Shown piece after piece: positions 1 through 11,728 of a stretch of DNA of 64,000 nt (position 1 is its first letter; the number at the start of each line of letters is the position of its first letter). The notes beneath the pieces were generated by a model. That model made no database searches and was not told where the DNA came from. It was given only the letters and a program-made list of their open reading frames with translations. A program made the translations under genes and the position numbers. Location of the stretch: positions 9,662,090-9,726,089 of the forward strand of contig OY821518.1 in NCBI GenBank assembly GCA_963682025.1, in the 5' to 3' direction. Origin of the DNA: Cordilura impudica. Taxonomy: Eukaryota > Arthropoda > Insecta > Diptera > Scathophagidae.

Positions 1-1214
1 TACCACCACCATCTACCAAATCACCGATATTGCCGAAATCATCATCACCACCTACCGAGCCATCGAAATTGCCGAAGCTAGTTACCGCTCACCGATTAGC
101 CAACATTGCCGCCGCCTACTCTACTAGTGATTTTGCTTACGATCACCTACATTATTAATGATTACTGTCATTTGTATTAAATATATATATATTTTAAAAT
201 AAAGCTATTAAGTAACCCGAAGAGAGCTATTAAGATAAGACTTAACGCATTTCTTTGCATAAGGTTTGAGGGTCCTTAAGCTGACCTTGGACACGCCTGA
301 TTTACCCCAGCCGTTGAATAAAACTCCGTTACAAACGTTTAACGGGGTGTCAAAAAATTAATGCAAGATTTGAATTTGACGCCATTTGTGTAGTAAAGTG
401 TTGTTAACCAAAAGAAGAAAAAAACAATTTGACAGCTCACAGTTTAGGTTTAGGAAAACGCGTTTTCATTTTTGCTCTGTCGTGCTTCGCTACGACTTAA
501 CGAGACTTATTGATATGAATGTATGCTTTCATAATCAATTTCTCCTACGAAGTTTGTATTGTACAATTAACCCCCTTATCACACATCACACTGCAAGTTC
601 GAAACACTCAAAACACTCACATTTTTTTACTAATACACACATTTTCCGCAGTGGTCACACTAATGGCACCAAATTTTTCGTGCGAGTAATGGCTGCCACT
701 AACGATGATTAATGTTACCCTGTTATAAATTTAATGCAAATTTACTGGATTCTGCAAAATTGTAATTAAAGTTTTAACTTGTTAAATCTATTGTTATGAT
801 TTATTTCTTGAAATGCGCATATAAAAACGCAAGTTTGTTAATTATAGAGCATAAATATTATTAACCATTATTAATATAATACTAATAATAATAAATGTAA
901 GCATTTTCCCTCAAACATGTGCCTGTATAATAAACTCGGTAACTCTATTTAAAAAAAAAAAAAGAGAGAAGTAAACAAATTTTCTCAAGTTTAGGCTTCG
1001 GCAACATTTTAAAAATGAGATTGCAGTCAGATGTGTGAACACAAAAGTTAATGGCGATGGATTCGACTAATTCGAACAATTTTTCGTTGATATTACATAC
1101 GTACACAACGATTTCACAGTTGCAGTGTGATGTGAGATAGCAGGGTAAATCATTTTATTTTATATTTATTTTTTTATGTCAATGCCCGCTGATATAAATT
1201 TTTTGTTTTTTTTT
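1..1214. other. AT-rich stretch without a supported gene
   Basis: No frame here resembles a known protein. The first 150 bases are a low-complexity CACC/GCCGA-rich run. An AATAAA at about 929 followed by a short A run at 951-963 looks like the 3' end of a retroposed or LINE-derived sequence, but I recognise no body for it. Open frames in this stretch are short and compositionally biased. Confidence 0.4.
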
Positions 1215-1342
1215 CTTTCGATGCAAAAATGATCACATTTTTCGGCGTTCCTACTCTGGACCAAGCTACATACAGCTGCCTATGAGAAAAACATGAATTT
1301 TCCAAACTAAATCCGGCAACACTTAACGATTGGCCTTGAATT
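1215..1342 (-). pseudogene. Helitron Pif1-like helicase C-terminal fragment
   Basis: Read on the minus strand, one continuous frame gives the C-terminal motifs of the Helitron Rep/helicase: a GQSL-type motif followed by a QLYVAWSRVGTPKNV stretch, which is the conserved end of Pif1-like helicases. Nothing upstream continues the helicase, because the neighbouring bases are a degenerate GATTTTTGA repeat. It is therefore a scrap of an autonomous rolling-circle transposon. It shows that a Helitron helicase source existed in this genome, which matters for the non-autonomous Helitrons further along the window. Confidence 0.75.
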
Positions 1343-1359
1343 TAGAATGTTATTTGGCA

Positions 1360-1550
1360 ATTCGAAATTTGGTGATTTTAAATTTTGGTGATTTTTCATT
1401 TGGACGATTTTTGATTTTGATAATTTTTGATTTTGACGATTTTTGATTTTGACGATTTTTGATTTTTTTTTTTTGGCGATTTTTCTTTTTTGACGATTTT
1501 CGTTTTTGGCGATTTCTGATTTTGGCAATTTTTGTAATTTGTCGATATTT
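1360..1550. repeat. degenerate tandem repeat, unit about 15-16 bp
   Basis: About a dozen imperfect copies of a GATTTTTGATTTTGAC-like unit. Open frames on the minus strand rich in Lys, Asn and Gln are artefacts of this repeat. Confidence 0.75.
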
Positions 1551-2315
1551 TCAAGACTGCCACATAGTGAAACATATTTTTTGTATGGGAGGTGCCACTA
1601 CCACCAATCCTAAGCTGACTATTCACACTAACATATGAAGGACTCGTACAAAGATTCAAACATTTCCCTTTTATAGTAATCCAACTATACTTTGGATGAG
1701 CGGTGCCACGCCCACTGCTCCGTTAACGACCATTTTTTGGTCGACTAATCACATGAATAACTTATGTACTCACACAAATTCCTAAGGCTCTTACTATTAC
1801 AGTACTCCAGGTACATATTTACTTTGTATGGCAGATACTACGCCAATTGCTGTCTCATACTGTCATAACACTCGAGATATATGTATATTATATTGAATAA
1901 TAACTTTTTATGGGAGGTGCTACGCCCACTTATCCGATCCCGCTTTCGGCATGGCAGCTAACATTAACGTTAATAATAGGTAACCTCACACAAATTTGCA
2001 AAGCTCTCCCTGTCTTAGTACTCAATATATATGATATTAAAAGTTCACTTTGTATGGGAGGTGACATGGCCAATAAAGATAAAAAAAATATATATATACG
2101 CTATAGTTCCTTCCAGATACACAGTATGATTCTGTAAACATTTCAGAAAGATCGGTCCAATGGTTTAGCTTCCTGTAAGCTACAAACAACCAAACATACA
2201 CACTTTATCTTGTATACTGTTTTTACTCGTACCTGATATCGCGACATGATAACAGAGTTTCTTCTGCCAAAATTGGATGACATTGATTTGTACGTCATAT
2301 AGTTCCATGAGACAT

Positions 2316-2432
2316 TCACTGGTCTTGTACTCTCTAGTTTCGGATTTCTATTTATGGGGTTATTTGTAGTCAAACAAGCCCACAACCATCCGTACATTGA
2401 AGGGGGAAATTCAACGCTACATCAACGAAATT
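2316..2432 (+). pseudogene. IS630/mariner-like transposase C-terminal scrap
   Basis: One plus-strand frame reads DFYLWGYL, a stop, then SNKPTTIRTLKGEIQRYI. This is the conserved 'LWGY...KVY...P.TI..L...I' tail of IS630/Tc1/mariner-type transposases. A related tail is present in the better preserved copy near 49,500. The internal stop and absent catalytic core make it a dead fragment. Confidence 0.6.
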
Positions 2433-2484
2433 TAGCCACATTTATACATAATGATCATAGCCCTATCCTATATACTTTATGATT

Positions 2485-2760
2485 CAATAAAAAAAAATCA
2501 TGTGAGTTCGATCACATGGGAGATGTGTAAACATCTGGTAATAAATAAAATGCAGAAAACAGTGACAAAAAGGTTATCACATATCATAATTTTTTCACCA
2601 AACAATCATGTCACACCGATTTGTCTTAATGCTCACATGTTTCGCGTAAGATCTTACGCTCACATATTACTCTGTTTTTGTGATTGTATTGTGAATTAGA
2701 AATTTACCCCCCTGCGCGTATAGATGTTTACACATCAAAAATAGCAATGTAAAGAAAAAA
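2485..2760 (+). repeat. interspersed repeat, copy 1
   Basis: This sequence recurs inverted and split at 61300-61477 and 63310-63366. Shared pieces include ATCATGTGAGTTCGATCACA and the AAAAAGGTTATCACATATCA region. The ends are rich in ATGTTTACACATC-type words. The class is unknown. Confidence 0.55.
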
Positions 2761-3439
2761 CTTTTTAATTCAAAGCTTGCGTGAATTTTGAGACACCCTT
2801 TACACTACATTAGTAATATATGATCTCCAAATAGATATTAAACATTACTTTGTATTGACATTGCTATGCCCATTATTAACTTTACTACACTCATTTATAA
2901 CTAATGAACTCACACAAAGTTTCAAGACTCTCGCTATGATAGTTTTTTAAATATGATTTGATAAATATTTACTTTCTATGGGAGATGCCACGCCCACTAA
3001 TCTCATCAGGCCCCAATAAAAAAAAAACCAAGTAGATCGAAAAAATCTTAGCACGACATAAGCTCATGGTTCCGGATATTATATATAAAATTAAATCAGT
3101 ATTTTGAAATTAATATTTACTTAATTATTGTTAACAATAGCTCTGTTCGTTTATTTTCCCAGTAAAAATCGAAATTTCAGAGAGTAAGAAAAATTAGTTC
3201 TCCAAAACATACATAAATATCCAAAGTAGTAAACGAACAGCAATTTGTAAGAAGTTGCTAGATCATAGAAACAGCTGATTGTAGTAAACACATTTGAAAG
3301 TGAAGAAGTGAAGTTAAGATCAAATGAAAATGTTTTGAAAAATGTCGAAAATACCAATTTTGTATTCAGAAATAAGAAAAATGATACAACAGGAGTATTT
3401 CCAAGAATGCAAAATACGTTTTTCTTGGTTTCATAAACG

Positions 3440-3740
3440 GCACAATTCCTATATTTATGCCTGTCTGTGGTGCAGTTTTACAGTTTAAAGCCAAAGTAAT
3501 TCATAAAAAGCTTCATGGTGGAAACTTCAATGCAAGCCACGTTTTGGCATATGACTTTTAAAATAAAGTGGAGAAAAACTTTGTTCCAATATGCAAGAGG
3601 AAATGACCAATGGATCAATTTTTAATGCCAACAAAATCGGTTTTTAATGAGGGCATTAAGTAAGACTGTGTATAACGAACTTTTCAGTTAAACGAACAGG
3701 CCTGACAACTAACTGGTTCGGTAAATCGGAAAACTACTGT
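3440..3740 (+). pseudogene. pogo/Tigger-like transposase remnant and terminal repeat
   Basis: A short frame around 3475-3560 reads LQFKAKVIHKKLHGGNFNAS, like the CENP-B-type helix-turn-helix of pogo/Tigger transposases. The 3' end, read in reverse, begins CAGTAGTTTTCCGATTTACC, close to the CAGTA...GATTTACCGAAC pattern of pogo/Tigger terminal repeats. Stops interrupt the frame, so it is dead. Confidence 0.55.
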
Positions 3741-3747
3741 ATACCTT

Positions 3748-4511
3748 AACAAGTAAGGAAATTATAGTCGGTCTAGACCGACCATATGGTACCCTATACC
3801 ATGGTTTAGAGACCCTATCTTTCGGTCCAACCAATTCGATATAGAAAGTAATCTTAAACCAAATTTAAGTGGCATTGTTATTAATTTTTTTGCTGCAAAT
3901 ATGAAAAAGTTCATATCGGGTGCTATATTTATATGGGGACTAGGTCGAAAAATGGACGGATCTTGACCATATTTGGTAGTCACTTATATTTTGAAAAAAT
4001 ATATACAAACCAAATTTGAGAAAAATCTGTGCAATATTTTTGTTTTTTGATAGATTTAAGTGAAGATCGGCAAGCAGCTTATATGGGACCTATGAGTAAG
4101 AATTGTCCTATAGCCATTATTTTGGGGTACTGATTAATGGATATAATAAACACATACAAACCCAATTTGACTGAGATCTATATTATAATTTGGATCTTAT
4201 TGCACTTCATGTCAGTTTCATAGGGGTCATTTGTATAGGGGCTAGGTCTGAACATGGACCGAATTTCACCAATTTCAATAGCCTTCATCCTATGGCCGAC
4301 AAAAGCTTATATACCAAATTTCATCAAAATATATTTATATTTGCGATCTGCAGTTTGATTACAAGCTTTACATGGACACACAGACGGACGGACGGACGGA
4401 CATTGCTTAATCGACTCAGAAAGTGATTCTGAATCAGAAAGTGATTCTGAGTCGATCAGTATAATAAAAGATGGGTCTAGGTCAAATACCACATAGTGGT
4501 ATAGGGTATAA
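3748..4511 (+). mobile_element. mini-me/Helentron-like non-autonomous element (family 1), copy 1
   Basis: It starts with AACAAGTAAG, continues TAGTCGGTCTAGACCGAC, carries a (GGAC)n microsatellite near 4385-4400, and ends with CCACATAGTGGTATAGGGTATA, a self-complementary hairpin region. This is the most abundant repeat in the window (copies near 28.3, 32.7, 38.1, 39.6, 42.5, 47.6, 47.9 and 61.5 kb, plus a scrap at 15.25 kb). Dipteran mini-me and related Helentron-associated elements carry such GTCY microsatellites; assignment to that group is inference. This copy has a shortened hairpin end. Confidence 0.75.
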
Positions 4512-4944
4512 TTAGAAGAATTTATTTTATTTAACATGTAAAAATATTCATTGAAACTAATACCATTACCCTATTGCATTTGAAATTAATTGCCACATAT
4601 TTTTTGACAGGAACCGGTTTTAAAAGATTAAAATTAATGAAACCTGGTTAAGTGAATATTCACTTAGTCCTTAAATCCTTAATTTCCTCAGAATTATTAT
4701 TTAAAACTCATATTTACCACAAAACTCAATCATATGTTTTTCAAACATCTGTTTTTTCTACCTTGCTAATTCTTACTTCTTATTTCCAGTAAAAACTAGC
4801 AAGTTTTCCAAAAATGAACTGGCACTTTACGCTCTCATTTGTTTTCTTTTACTGGGTTTTTTTTAAGTAAACGAACAGGATCCAGTAAATTTGGTGATAA
4901 TTGGTACAAGTCATTACAAATAATCACGTAAACGAACAGAGCTA

Positions 4945-5879
4945 ATGTACATTTTGTAAAGAAATTCATGCATGAACATGAGTTTGATTTTGTACATAAA
5001 AATTTAACAAAAATTAAGCTTTCTCTGTTTCCTTCACTTTATTATAAACAAAAATTATTATTAATTATTGCAAATATATTCGATAAATTAGAGGATAGAA
5101 AAGATTGTGGCTTAGCTCGATTATGCATATTTGATGCGTGGGACAATAATCCTTTATAAGAGATAAGTAAATTTTAATCAAATAAGAACTTTAAGCTTTA
5201 CATAAAGTTATTCTGATTGTCGTATACAAATACTAAATCAGTAAATTATATAAATTTGTTCACTTACCCATTATATGCCATGTGCCAGTAATTTTCTCCA
5301 AAATAATTCACAAATATGGTGAGTTGTTCAATTTATTCACTTGGTTTTTTACATTCTATCAAACAATTTTTAGTGTGGCTTCAGATTTCTACCACTATCA
5401 ATCAGCAATTTGGTTGCACCACGTTGCCCTAACTGTGAATAATTTTTTTCACAACACTCATATTAAACACACTTCCCACTTTATAAGAACTTTACATTTT
5501 CTGTCGGAATCTTATACATTTCTTATTTTTGATTCATTTTGATTCACTATCCAATCACTTATCATAATTTTAAAATAAACTAAAACGGTTTCATTACGCA
5601 CTTGTACGTACTTGTGATGTGCACAATTTAACGCCGTTGATATTGTTGAAGTCGTTGCTAATGTTTCTTAACCGACTTTGTGGTATTGTTAATTTGACAG
5701 TTCTATGGTGGTTGTTGGTGTTTTTATTTTGTGATTTGTTTGTTTTGATAAGCATGCATGAACAGATTAATTAAAAAGAAAAAAGTGGGAATACAAAAAA
5801 GAAAAACAAATATTTACAAAAACCGATTGCATAAATAAAAAAATGTTTTACAATATAAATAATAAATAAAATATCCAAA
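4945..5879. other. intergenic and presumed promoter/5' UTR region of the PP2C gene
   Basis: No recognisable coding sequence. The last 150 bases are A-rich and lead into the PP2C start, so a 5' untranslated region is likely, but I see no convincing TATA/Inr pair. Confidence 0.4.
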
Positions 5880-7337
5880 ATGACTTTACCAATAAATGAA
5901 ATATCTGCGGTCAAAGAAATAACAACACATACGAGTAGCATGGCCGAGGAGAAAAAATGTAATCATTTAAACGATCTCAAAGATTTTTTAAGTGTTTTTA
6001 CTAAAGATGGTGTTGTGACTAATGTAGGCGCTGTTGGTGATGCTTGTATAGGAAAAGAAAGTGGAAGTGTACCTTGTAATGGTATATTGACACGATCAAA
6101 TACAGAAACATATCCCTTGGCCGAAGATGAATTGCCAGCTGAAGTTATAATATGTATATGGCATTGGCTATTACAAAAACAATGCCCGAAACACTTTCAA
6201 CTGGGACTCCTAAGATTAGCCGAATCGGAAATTACAAAAGAATTAAAGAACGCCAAAATCCAAGAAGATTTAAAACCTTTTAATAGTAAGCAACAGCTAG
6301 AAGAAGGGGTTATTTTCTTTGATTTATTGAAATTACAAAAATATATAAAACATTTTATGGAAAAGCTGCTAATACGCTTATCTGATAATTCTAAAGAGGA
6401 ATACATAAAAAGCTTTGCAGATTGCATACAAGATTCATCTAAAAAATGTAAGCTAGAATTAAAATCTTTCATTCCACCTTATGTAGAAGCACATATAAAA
6501 AACAAGCCTCGCAAAATGGAAGACCGCCATGTCTGTTTGCCTCAATTTAGTGACATTTATCAACTTGAACAGTCCTTAAGTTTCTACGCTGTCTTTGATG
6601 GGCATTCTGGGACATTGTCGGCCACTTATGCCGCCAATCAAATACCTTTTCTTATCGCCCAACAATTAAAATGTAAAAATAATCACTTATCGGACTTTGG
6701 ATCCGATCTGTATAGAGATATTTTAGAATTGGCATTTCTTAAAGCAGATCAAAAATTTGCCCAAAAACTTCTCGGGAGTGGCACAACAGCAGTATGCGCT
6801 CTTTTAAAAATGGATGATAAACAATTTAATAATTTATATGTGGCATGGGTAGGTGACTCAAGGTGCCTTTTAGTATCACCTTCATCACACTTGCAATTAG
6901 TTAAATCCCATAAGCCTGATTCGCATGATGAGAAAAAACGTATAGAATCCTTAGAAACAGGTGGTTCTGTAATATTCGTACAGGGTCAATGGCGTGTTAA
7001 TGGTATTATAAACGTATCACGATCAATTGGCGATTATACGGTAAAAGCTATTATAGCTGAACCAGATATAGTAGATGTACCATTACAGTCGTCTCATGAT
7101 TTTTTGATATTGGGTTCAGACGGTCTTTTTGATCATGTAGCTGATAAAGAAATCATTGATTGTGTATACAAGACTATAGCCGATGAAGAACAATCTTTGG
7201 AAGATGTACCTAGACATTTAATTGAGTTGGCAAAACAAGGAGAATCGCAAGATAATATAACCGTTGTGTTAGTTTTATTAAAGGAACGACAACAAATTAA
7301 AGAACAATTTAAAATATATTCAACCAAATCCACGTAA
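5880..7337 (+). CDS. PP2C-type protein phosphatase (PPM1E/F-like), 485 aa
   Basis: A metal-dependent Ser/Thr phosphatase of the PPM family, encoded in one uninterrupted exon. The N-terminal 200 residues are unusual and mostly polar. The catalytic domain runs from about residue 205 to 475 and shows the family motifs in order: RKMEDRH (about 212), VFDGHSG (about 238; the Asp and Gly that bind the metal pair), SGTTAV (about 299), VGDSR (about 323), RSIGD (about 383), LGSDGLFDHV (about 410) and SQDNITVVLV (about 457). The metal-coordinating Asp residues in ED, DG, SDG and QDN are all present, so it should be active. The long N-terminal extension and the order of motifs resemble PPM1F/PPM1E (POPX) and a single Drosophila homologue. 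Those enzymes act on CaM kinase and PAK-type substrates; that role here is inference. The start at 5880 has A-rich upstream context (CCAAAATG). It is convergent with NAF1. Confidence 0.93.
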   Translation: MTLPINEISAVKEITTHTSSMAEEKKCNHLNDLKDFLSVFTKDGVVTNVGAVGDACIGKESGSVPCNGILTRSNTETYPLAEDELPAEVIICIWHWLLQKQCPKHFQLGLLRLAESEITKELKNAKIQEDLKPFNSKQQLEEGVIFFDLLKLQKYIKHFMEKLLIRLSDNSKEEYIKSFADCIQDSSKKCKLELKSFIPPYVEAHIKNKPRKMEDRHVCLPQFSDIYQLEQSLSFYAVFDGHSGTLSATYAANQIPFLIAQQLKCKNNHLSDFGSDLYRDILELAFLKADQKFAQKLLGSGTTAVCALLKMDDKQFNNLYVAWVGDSRCLLVSPSSHLQLVKSHKPDSHDEKKRIESLETGGSVIFVQGQWRVNGIINVSRSIGDYTVKAIIAEPDIVDVPLQSSHDFLILGSDGLFDHVADKEIIDCVYKTIADEEQSLEDVPRHLIELAKQGESQDNITVVLVLLKERQQIKEQFKIYSTKST

Positions 7338-8480
7338 TCCCTAGTTAAGATAATAGTACAATAACCATAGATAAATAGACCCTGCAATCATTTTACTTAT
7401 AATTATGGAATTAGGAAAAAACATACACCGTCTTCCCGTAGACAACGATTGACATCATTATTTTAGGAGAATTAAATTTACATTGTTTAATAACGTGTAA
7501 TTTTAACCTTGTCAAGAGTATAAATTACACAACTAATTTCAAACAGATATCACACATAATTGCTAATTTAAGATTGTGAAAATTGTCTCTTATATTTTTC
7601 GCGATGTTTCTATAAGAAACATGCGACCGAACGTTTTAAATTTTTAGCTGCTTTGTATATATTTATGTAAACAACTTAAAAGCTTTTAAACCAAACCTTT
7701 AAATATTATATAAAGGTTAAATGAGAAATATTTTCTTTTTTAATTTTTTAGTTAAAAATAAATTTTGTACTTCAGTTTTCCATAACCAAAAAAAAAAAAA
7801 TGTTTTAAACTTATTTTAAAAATGCTTTTTTTTTTATTAAGCTATCAAGCTTTTACAAAAAAAAAAAAAAAAAAAAAAAAAATGCTTAAAATCATAGTAA
7901 CCTATTGCCTTTTTATCAATTGTAATGCTAAATGATTGTTCCTACAAGTATATGTTTATTAGTTTTTTTTTATTTCTTTCTCAATTGAATTTTTATAGCA
8001 CAAACTTCGTAAAACTTTATCATGGAAAAGTTTCCACTATAACAAAATATTTATTCTTTCCTTGTTTCAAAATGTTTTATATATATAAAGTACTATATTG
8101 TACTTCAATTAAAGTTCAAATAATATATATTTTATTTCAAATAGTAGATTTAAACTGTATTAGATTTGTATTAGTGTTAATAACTTTTATTAGTTGCAAA
8201 TGACAAACAAAATATACCTTCATTCATCCCTCCGTATACTCCATCAGTATAATATATAATGCTCTTTGAATACATAAGTTGATTTAAACTTTCTACACGA
8301 TATAACGTATTCTTTTTTACCAAACAAATATATCTATTAATCTCTTAAATAATTCCGTTAATATTTAATAAACAATTTTTATAAAAACACAAAATATATA
8401 CAAATCTTTTGTTTTATTCAAGTTAAGCCAACCACGAAAACGTATACATTATTTTAAATATGTATTTTGGTAGAAAATTC
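7338..8480. other. convergent intergenic region between PP2C and NAF1
   Basis: It holds the 3' ends of two convergent genes. AT-rich, with A runs near 7790 and 7857-7882 and many AATAAA-like words (e.g. near 7758 and 8367 on either strand). I see no gene. An open frame at 7925-8203 is Phe/Ile/Tyr-rich and resembles nothing. Confidence 0.5.
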
Positions 8481-10447
8481 TTATTGAGATCCTGGCGGTG
8501 GCGGTGGTGAAGAAAACTGAGGTGCAGGAGGGCCTATACTAAATGAATTCGGCATCAACTGATGTGGTGGGATATGTGAAACACCGGCCTGGGGACCATA
8601 CGGAAGAGGTGCTGGGAAAGGCATTGTAAAGGTCCTTGGCATTGTATGCATTGGTCTCATAGCATACACTGGCACTTGGTTAGGATAGTTTTGTTGTCTT
8701 GGTGATGGATATTGATTTTGTAATGGTGCTCTTGTATTGGGATTATAACCATAATTTGGTGGAGGTGGACCTTGTTGATGCTGTTGTGGATAATAATTGG
8801 AGTGCCACGAATTACGATTATAATTAGATTGCTGCTGCCTTTGAAAAGAATTTGGTTGATTATAACGATAACGATCTCTATTATGAGCACTATATGTAGA
8901 TGAATTTTCAGATCGCCTATCGGCTTCACTTGTTCGTGGTTTTTTGGAGGAATCATCATTATCAATGGGTCTATCTTTGTTGCGCCGCTCTCTTCTAGCC
9001 ATTTGTTCTTGTTCATCATCTGAGTAATCCAAAAATCTAGGTGGTGGTTCGATATCATTTTCCCAAGAGGCGTCAGAACCCTTCAATTTCATTAAATTCG
9101 ATAATATTACATATTGTGTGTACTGGGTTTTGGGAGCTACAAAAACTACATCACCCACGTTTATTTCCTTTTCTTTGATTTCCTTATTCGAGTTGAAACG
9201 TACACAATACAGAGGATCAGCCACTTGACCTAAAACATCAAATACTTTACCTAAAACCTTCTGGCCCTTTTCCAAAAATATAACGGTTTCTAAATCTAAG
9301 AGAATAGCATCCGGCAAAGCTGAAACTAATAACAATTGATCCACAATTGAATGAATTTTACCAAATTCTATACATTCATCTTCAGGCACAGTTATTTGTA
9401 AATCTTCTATTGGAGGTAGATCATCTAAAAGCAGTTCTCCCTTAACTTTTAATTTTGGTTTGTGTCTTCTTTTAGACATATTCTCCTCATTATCATCGTT
9501 CTCTTCACCCTCATCATCCTCTTCTTCCGCTTCCTCATCAACCATTTCAGTACGTTTTTCTATAGTTCTACGTATTTCATTTAGATACTCTACATCGGAA
9601 GAGCTGTCACTTTCATCCGAATCACTATCGGAATTTATTTCTACAACTTGATTGCGATAATCTCGTGCGGATGTTGTAGGTACTTCAATGACAGAGTCGG
9701 CATCGGAAATTTCATCATCATTATCGGAATCGTATTGAGCTAATAAACTGAGACCAGATATAACGGTAGTAGGTAGGGACGTCAAATTTGAGGTGTTACT
9801 TTTCAGGTTTGAAGATGTTACGTCTTCCATATCTACAGAGGATTGTATATTCTCTATGTCTGCAAGTATTGTGGAAGATTCGGTGGAAAAGTCTTCCGGA
9901 TTGGTAGTTGTTTCTAAAACCGTTTTCGATTCCATATTACCGTCATCACTTGTTTCTGTTACAGTTACCATGTTTTCAATAGCTGTTACTTGTTTATTTT
10001 CTTCTGACTGCTGTACTTTCTCTATTACAGGAATGACATTGGACTCTTCCATGATGTCGGTTTGCATACAATCTTTAATAATCGCTTCATTACTATTTTG
10101 AATAGTTCCTTCATGAGGTATCTGATTTTCGATTTCTGTGTTTTGTATTTCTGCATTCGGGGTCACCAATTCAACGCTCAAAATTTCAATCGTCTCTTTT
10201 TCGACAATCTTTTCTATAATTTCATCCCTTTCATGTGGTTTTATTGAATCACTTTCTATAACTAGCAAGATATTTTATACCATACATTAGAACAAACAAA
10301 TAAAACCATTGGACACTTACCCCTATCATTAGTCAACTCCATCTCATTAGAATCTATTTGAGCTATGGATGTAACTTTATCAATTGGAATTTCTTTATTA
10401 AACACATTTTCGTCACCAATAACGTTTCCTTTGTCAACAAGATCCAT
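8481..10447 (-). CDS. Naf1: NAF1, H/ACA snoRNP assembly factor (2 exons, 635 aa)
   Basis: Exon 1 is 10447-10321 and exon 2 is 10261-8481, with a 59-bp intron (GTAAGTG...GCTAG, phase 1). NAF1 is the nuclear assembly factor that loads H/ACA snoRNP proteins and is later exchanged for GAR1. Residues 1-280 are acidic and low-complexity. An Asp/Glu-rich run near 285-305 is followed by a basic RRHKPKLK patch, then the Gar1/Naf1 domain at about 325-440. That domain starts LPPIEDLQITVPEDE and contains LLDLETVIFLEKG and GKVFDVLGQVADPLYCVRF. The last 150 residues are Gln/Asn/Pro/Tyr-rich, as in other NAF1 proteins, and end in a proline run. The exon-1 Met has an A/C-rich context. RWDD4 lies 537 bp upstream on the same strand. 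Open frames on the opposite strand are shadows of the Ser/Glu-rich repeats. Confidence 0.92.
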
Positions 10448-10983
10448 TTTTTTTTTTTGTTTATAACTGCAAATTAAAAATGAAATATTTCAAACAAAAA
10501 CAACGTGCTTAGTTAGCTCGTGGTAGTATTTTTGTCAACAAAGTTTTCGATGCTGCCATATTTACTGTAGGTTTGTAACGGCAAAAAAGGTGGCACTATT
10601 AAAAAGACAGGGTTGGGAATCAAGTTCGAAGAATAAATTTGAGCGATTCAAAAGCAATTTAGACCAGTATATCATTTGATAAATTTTTTTTATTTAAATT
10701 ACTAAAATATCAGCTTAAAGAATATTGATGTCAAACAATATAAAAATAAAATATATCAAAAGTGCAACTCAACTTAAAAGTAATGTTTTTCTTTCTAACT
10801 CTGTTTTATTTCGATACAAAATATAAAACCATAATTTATAATTTGATTTAAATATATCAAAACAAAAAGAGGCCATTAGCTTTTTTATTTTCCCATTTTA
10901 TTAAACAAAATTTCAATATAAAACATTTGTTGAGGCAGCTGAACACATTTTTAGCAATCAATATTGCCGAAACAAAACAATGA
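10448..10983. other. intergenic: NAF1 upstream region and RWDD4 3' flank
   Basis: No coding sequence seen. AT-rich. It must contain the NAF1 promoter and the RWDD4 3' UTR on the minus strand, but no distinct element stands out. Confidence 0.4.
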
Positions 10984-11728
10984 TCAAATATTTAAAGGCT
11001 GCAATATAGGAGCATTTGTCGTTTCATTTTGATGCTCATGTTTATAACCAGTCTGCGACAAATGCTTAACAATATCAACCCAATCCCAACCACGGGGACG
11101 ATCTCCCTTATGATCAGATCCAGCCCATTGTCTTCGTTTTTGGGCTTTGGTAAGTTGTTCTTTTTTGGGTTCTTTTTTCTTCGCGTCCGAACTATCTGAT
11201 ATTTGTATTGCACTAACACCTACCTTGTCCAAATCAACAAACTGCACGGTAGGATGTTCAGGTTGTTCGGCGGTTATTTCATCAACGCGTTCTTTAAGAC
11301 ATTCAAATAGCGTATACGTCATACCACAACCTAACCATTGTTCAGCTTCTTCCTTGAGCGCCGTTTGAATTTTTTGTTTAACTGAGACCGTGCTGTAGGG
11401 AATATAAATAGAACGCTATAAAAAGCGAAGACGTCTTACTTTGACTACTTACATATTCCTATTGTAAAATGTGTCCATATTTATAGTGGGCATATCATTT
11501 GGATAATTTTCACCCCATTGTAATTCTACCAAAAATGACTTAAAGTTATTTTCTTCTCCATACTATAATAAAGTCAATTAACAATTTTACAAAATTTTTT
11601 TCCTTATTAAAGTTTCGAACCTTATATTGAAATGTAGTGCTGTTAATTTCTTTAAAAGCCTCATCACCCTCATATATTGATTGCAAAGCTTCTCGTTCTT
11701 CCGTTTGTTGTTCCAATGTTTCCGACAT
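10984..11728 (-). CDS. RWD-domain protein, RWDD4-like (3 exons, 208 aa)
   Basis: Assembled from exons 11728-11621, 11562-11453 and 11392-10984 (minus strand). Introns are 58 and 60 bp with GTTCGA...TATAG and GTAAGT...CTACAG ends, phases 0 and 2. The joined frame is open and has RWDD4 architecture. It has an RWD domain at about 5-110, starting EEREALQSIYEGDEAFKEI and running through FLVELQWGENYP to AMTYTLFE-like GMTYTLFECLKE. A linker follows, then the family's C-terminal signature KKEQLTKAQKRRQ...DHKGDRPRGWDWVDIVKHLS. RWD domains are protein-interaction modules related to the UBC fold; the molecular role of RWDD4 is poorly known. I rely on family recognition for the name. The first intron's donor (GTTCGA) is weak, so that boundary is the least certain. 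Confidence 0.88.

Larger units (their letters stand above)
1575..3030. repeat. dispersed degenerate repeats with GGGAGGTGCCACGCCCACT
   Basis: The phrase TATGGGAGGTGCCACGCCCACT or a mutated form recurs near 1583, 1692, 1908, 2054 and 2971, with related text between the copies. The spacing of roughly 110-160 bp in the first part suggests old tandem duplications. I cannot assign the repeat to a class. A transposase scrap and a second repeat (2485-2760) interrupt it. Confidence 0.6.
3140..4942. mobile_element. TIR-bounded composite element with TA target duplication
   Basis: The ends are exact inverted repeats: GCTCTGTTCGTTTA at 3140-3153 and its complement at 4929-4942, each flanked by TA. Further CTGTTCGTTTA words occur inside, near 3222, 3697 and 4870. 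TA flanks are typical of Tc1/mariner/pogo transposons. The interior is composite: pogo-like remnants (3440-3740) followed by a mini-me-like insertion (3748-4511). No intact transposase is present. Confidence 0.5.

Noticed and set aside
386..712. 108-codon plus-strand frame near the window start
   Set aside because: Composition is that of random AT-rich DNA with many Ser/His/Thr; no domain.
1307..1659. Lys/Asn/Gln-rich minus-strand frames
   Set aside because: Produced by the GATTTTTGA tandem repeat.
9460..10247. Ser-rich and other open frames opposite NAF1
   Set aside because: Shadows of the acidic low-complexity codons of NAF1 on the other strand.
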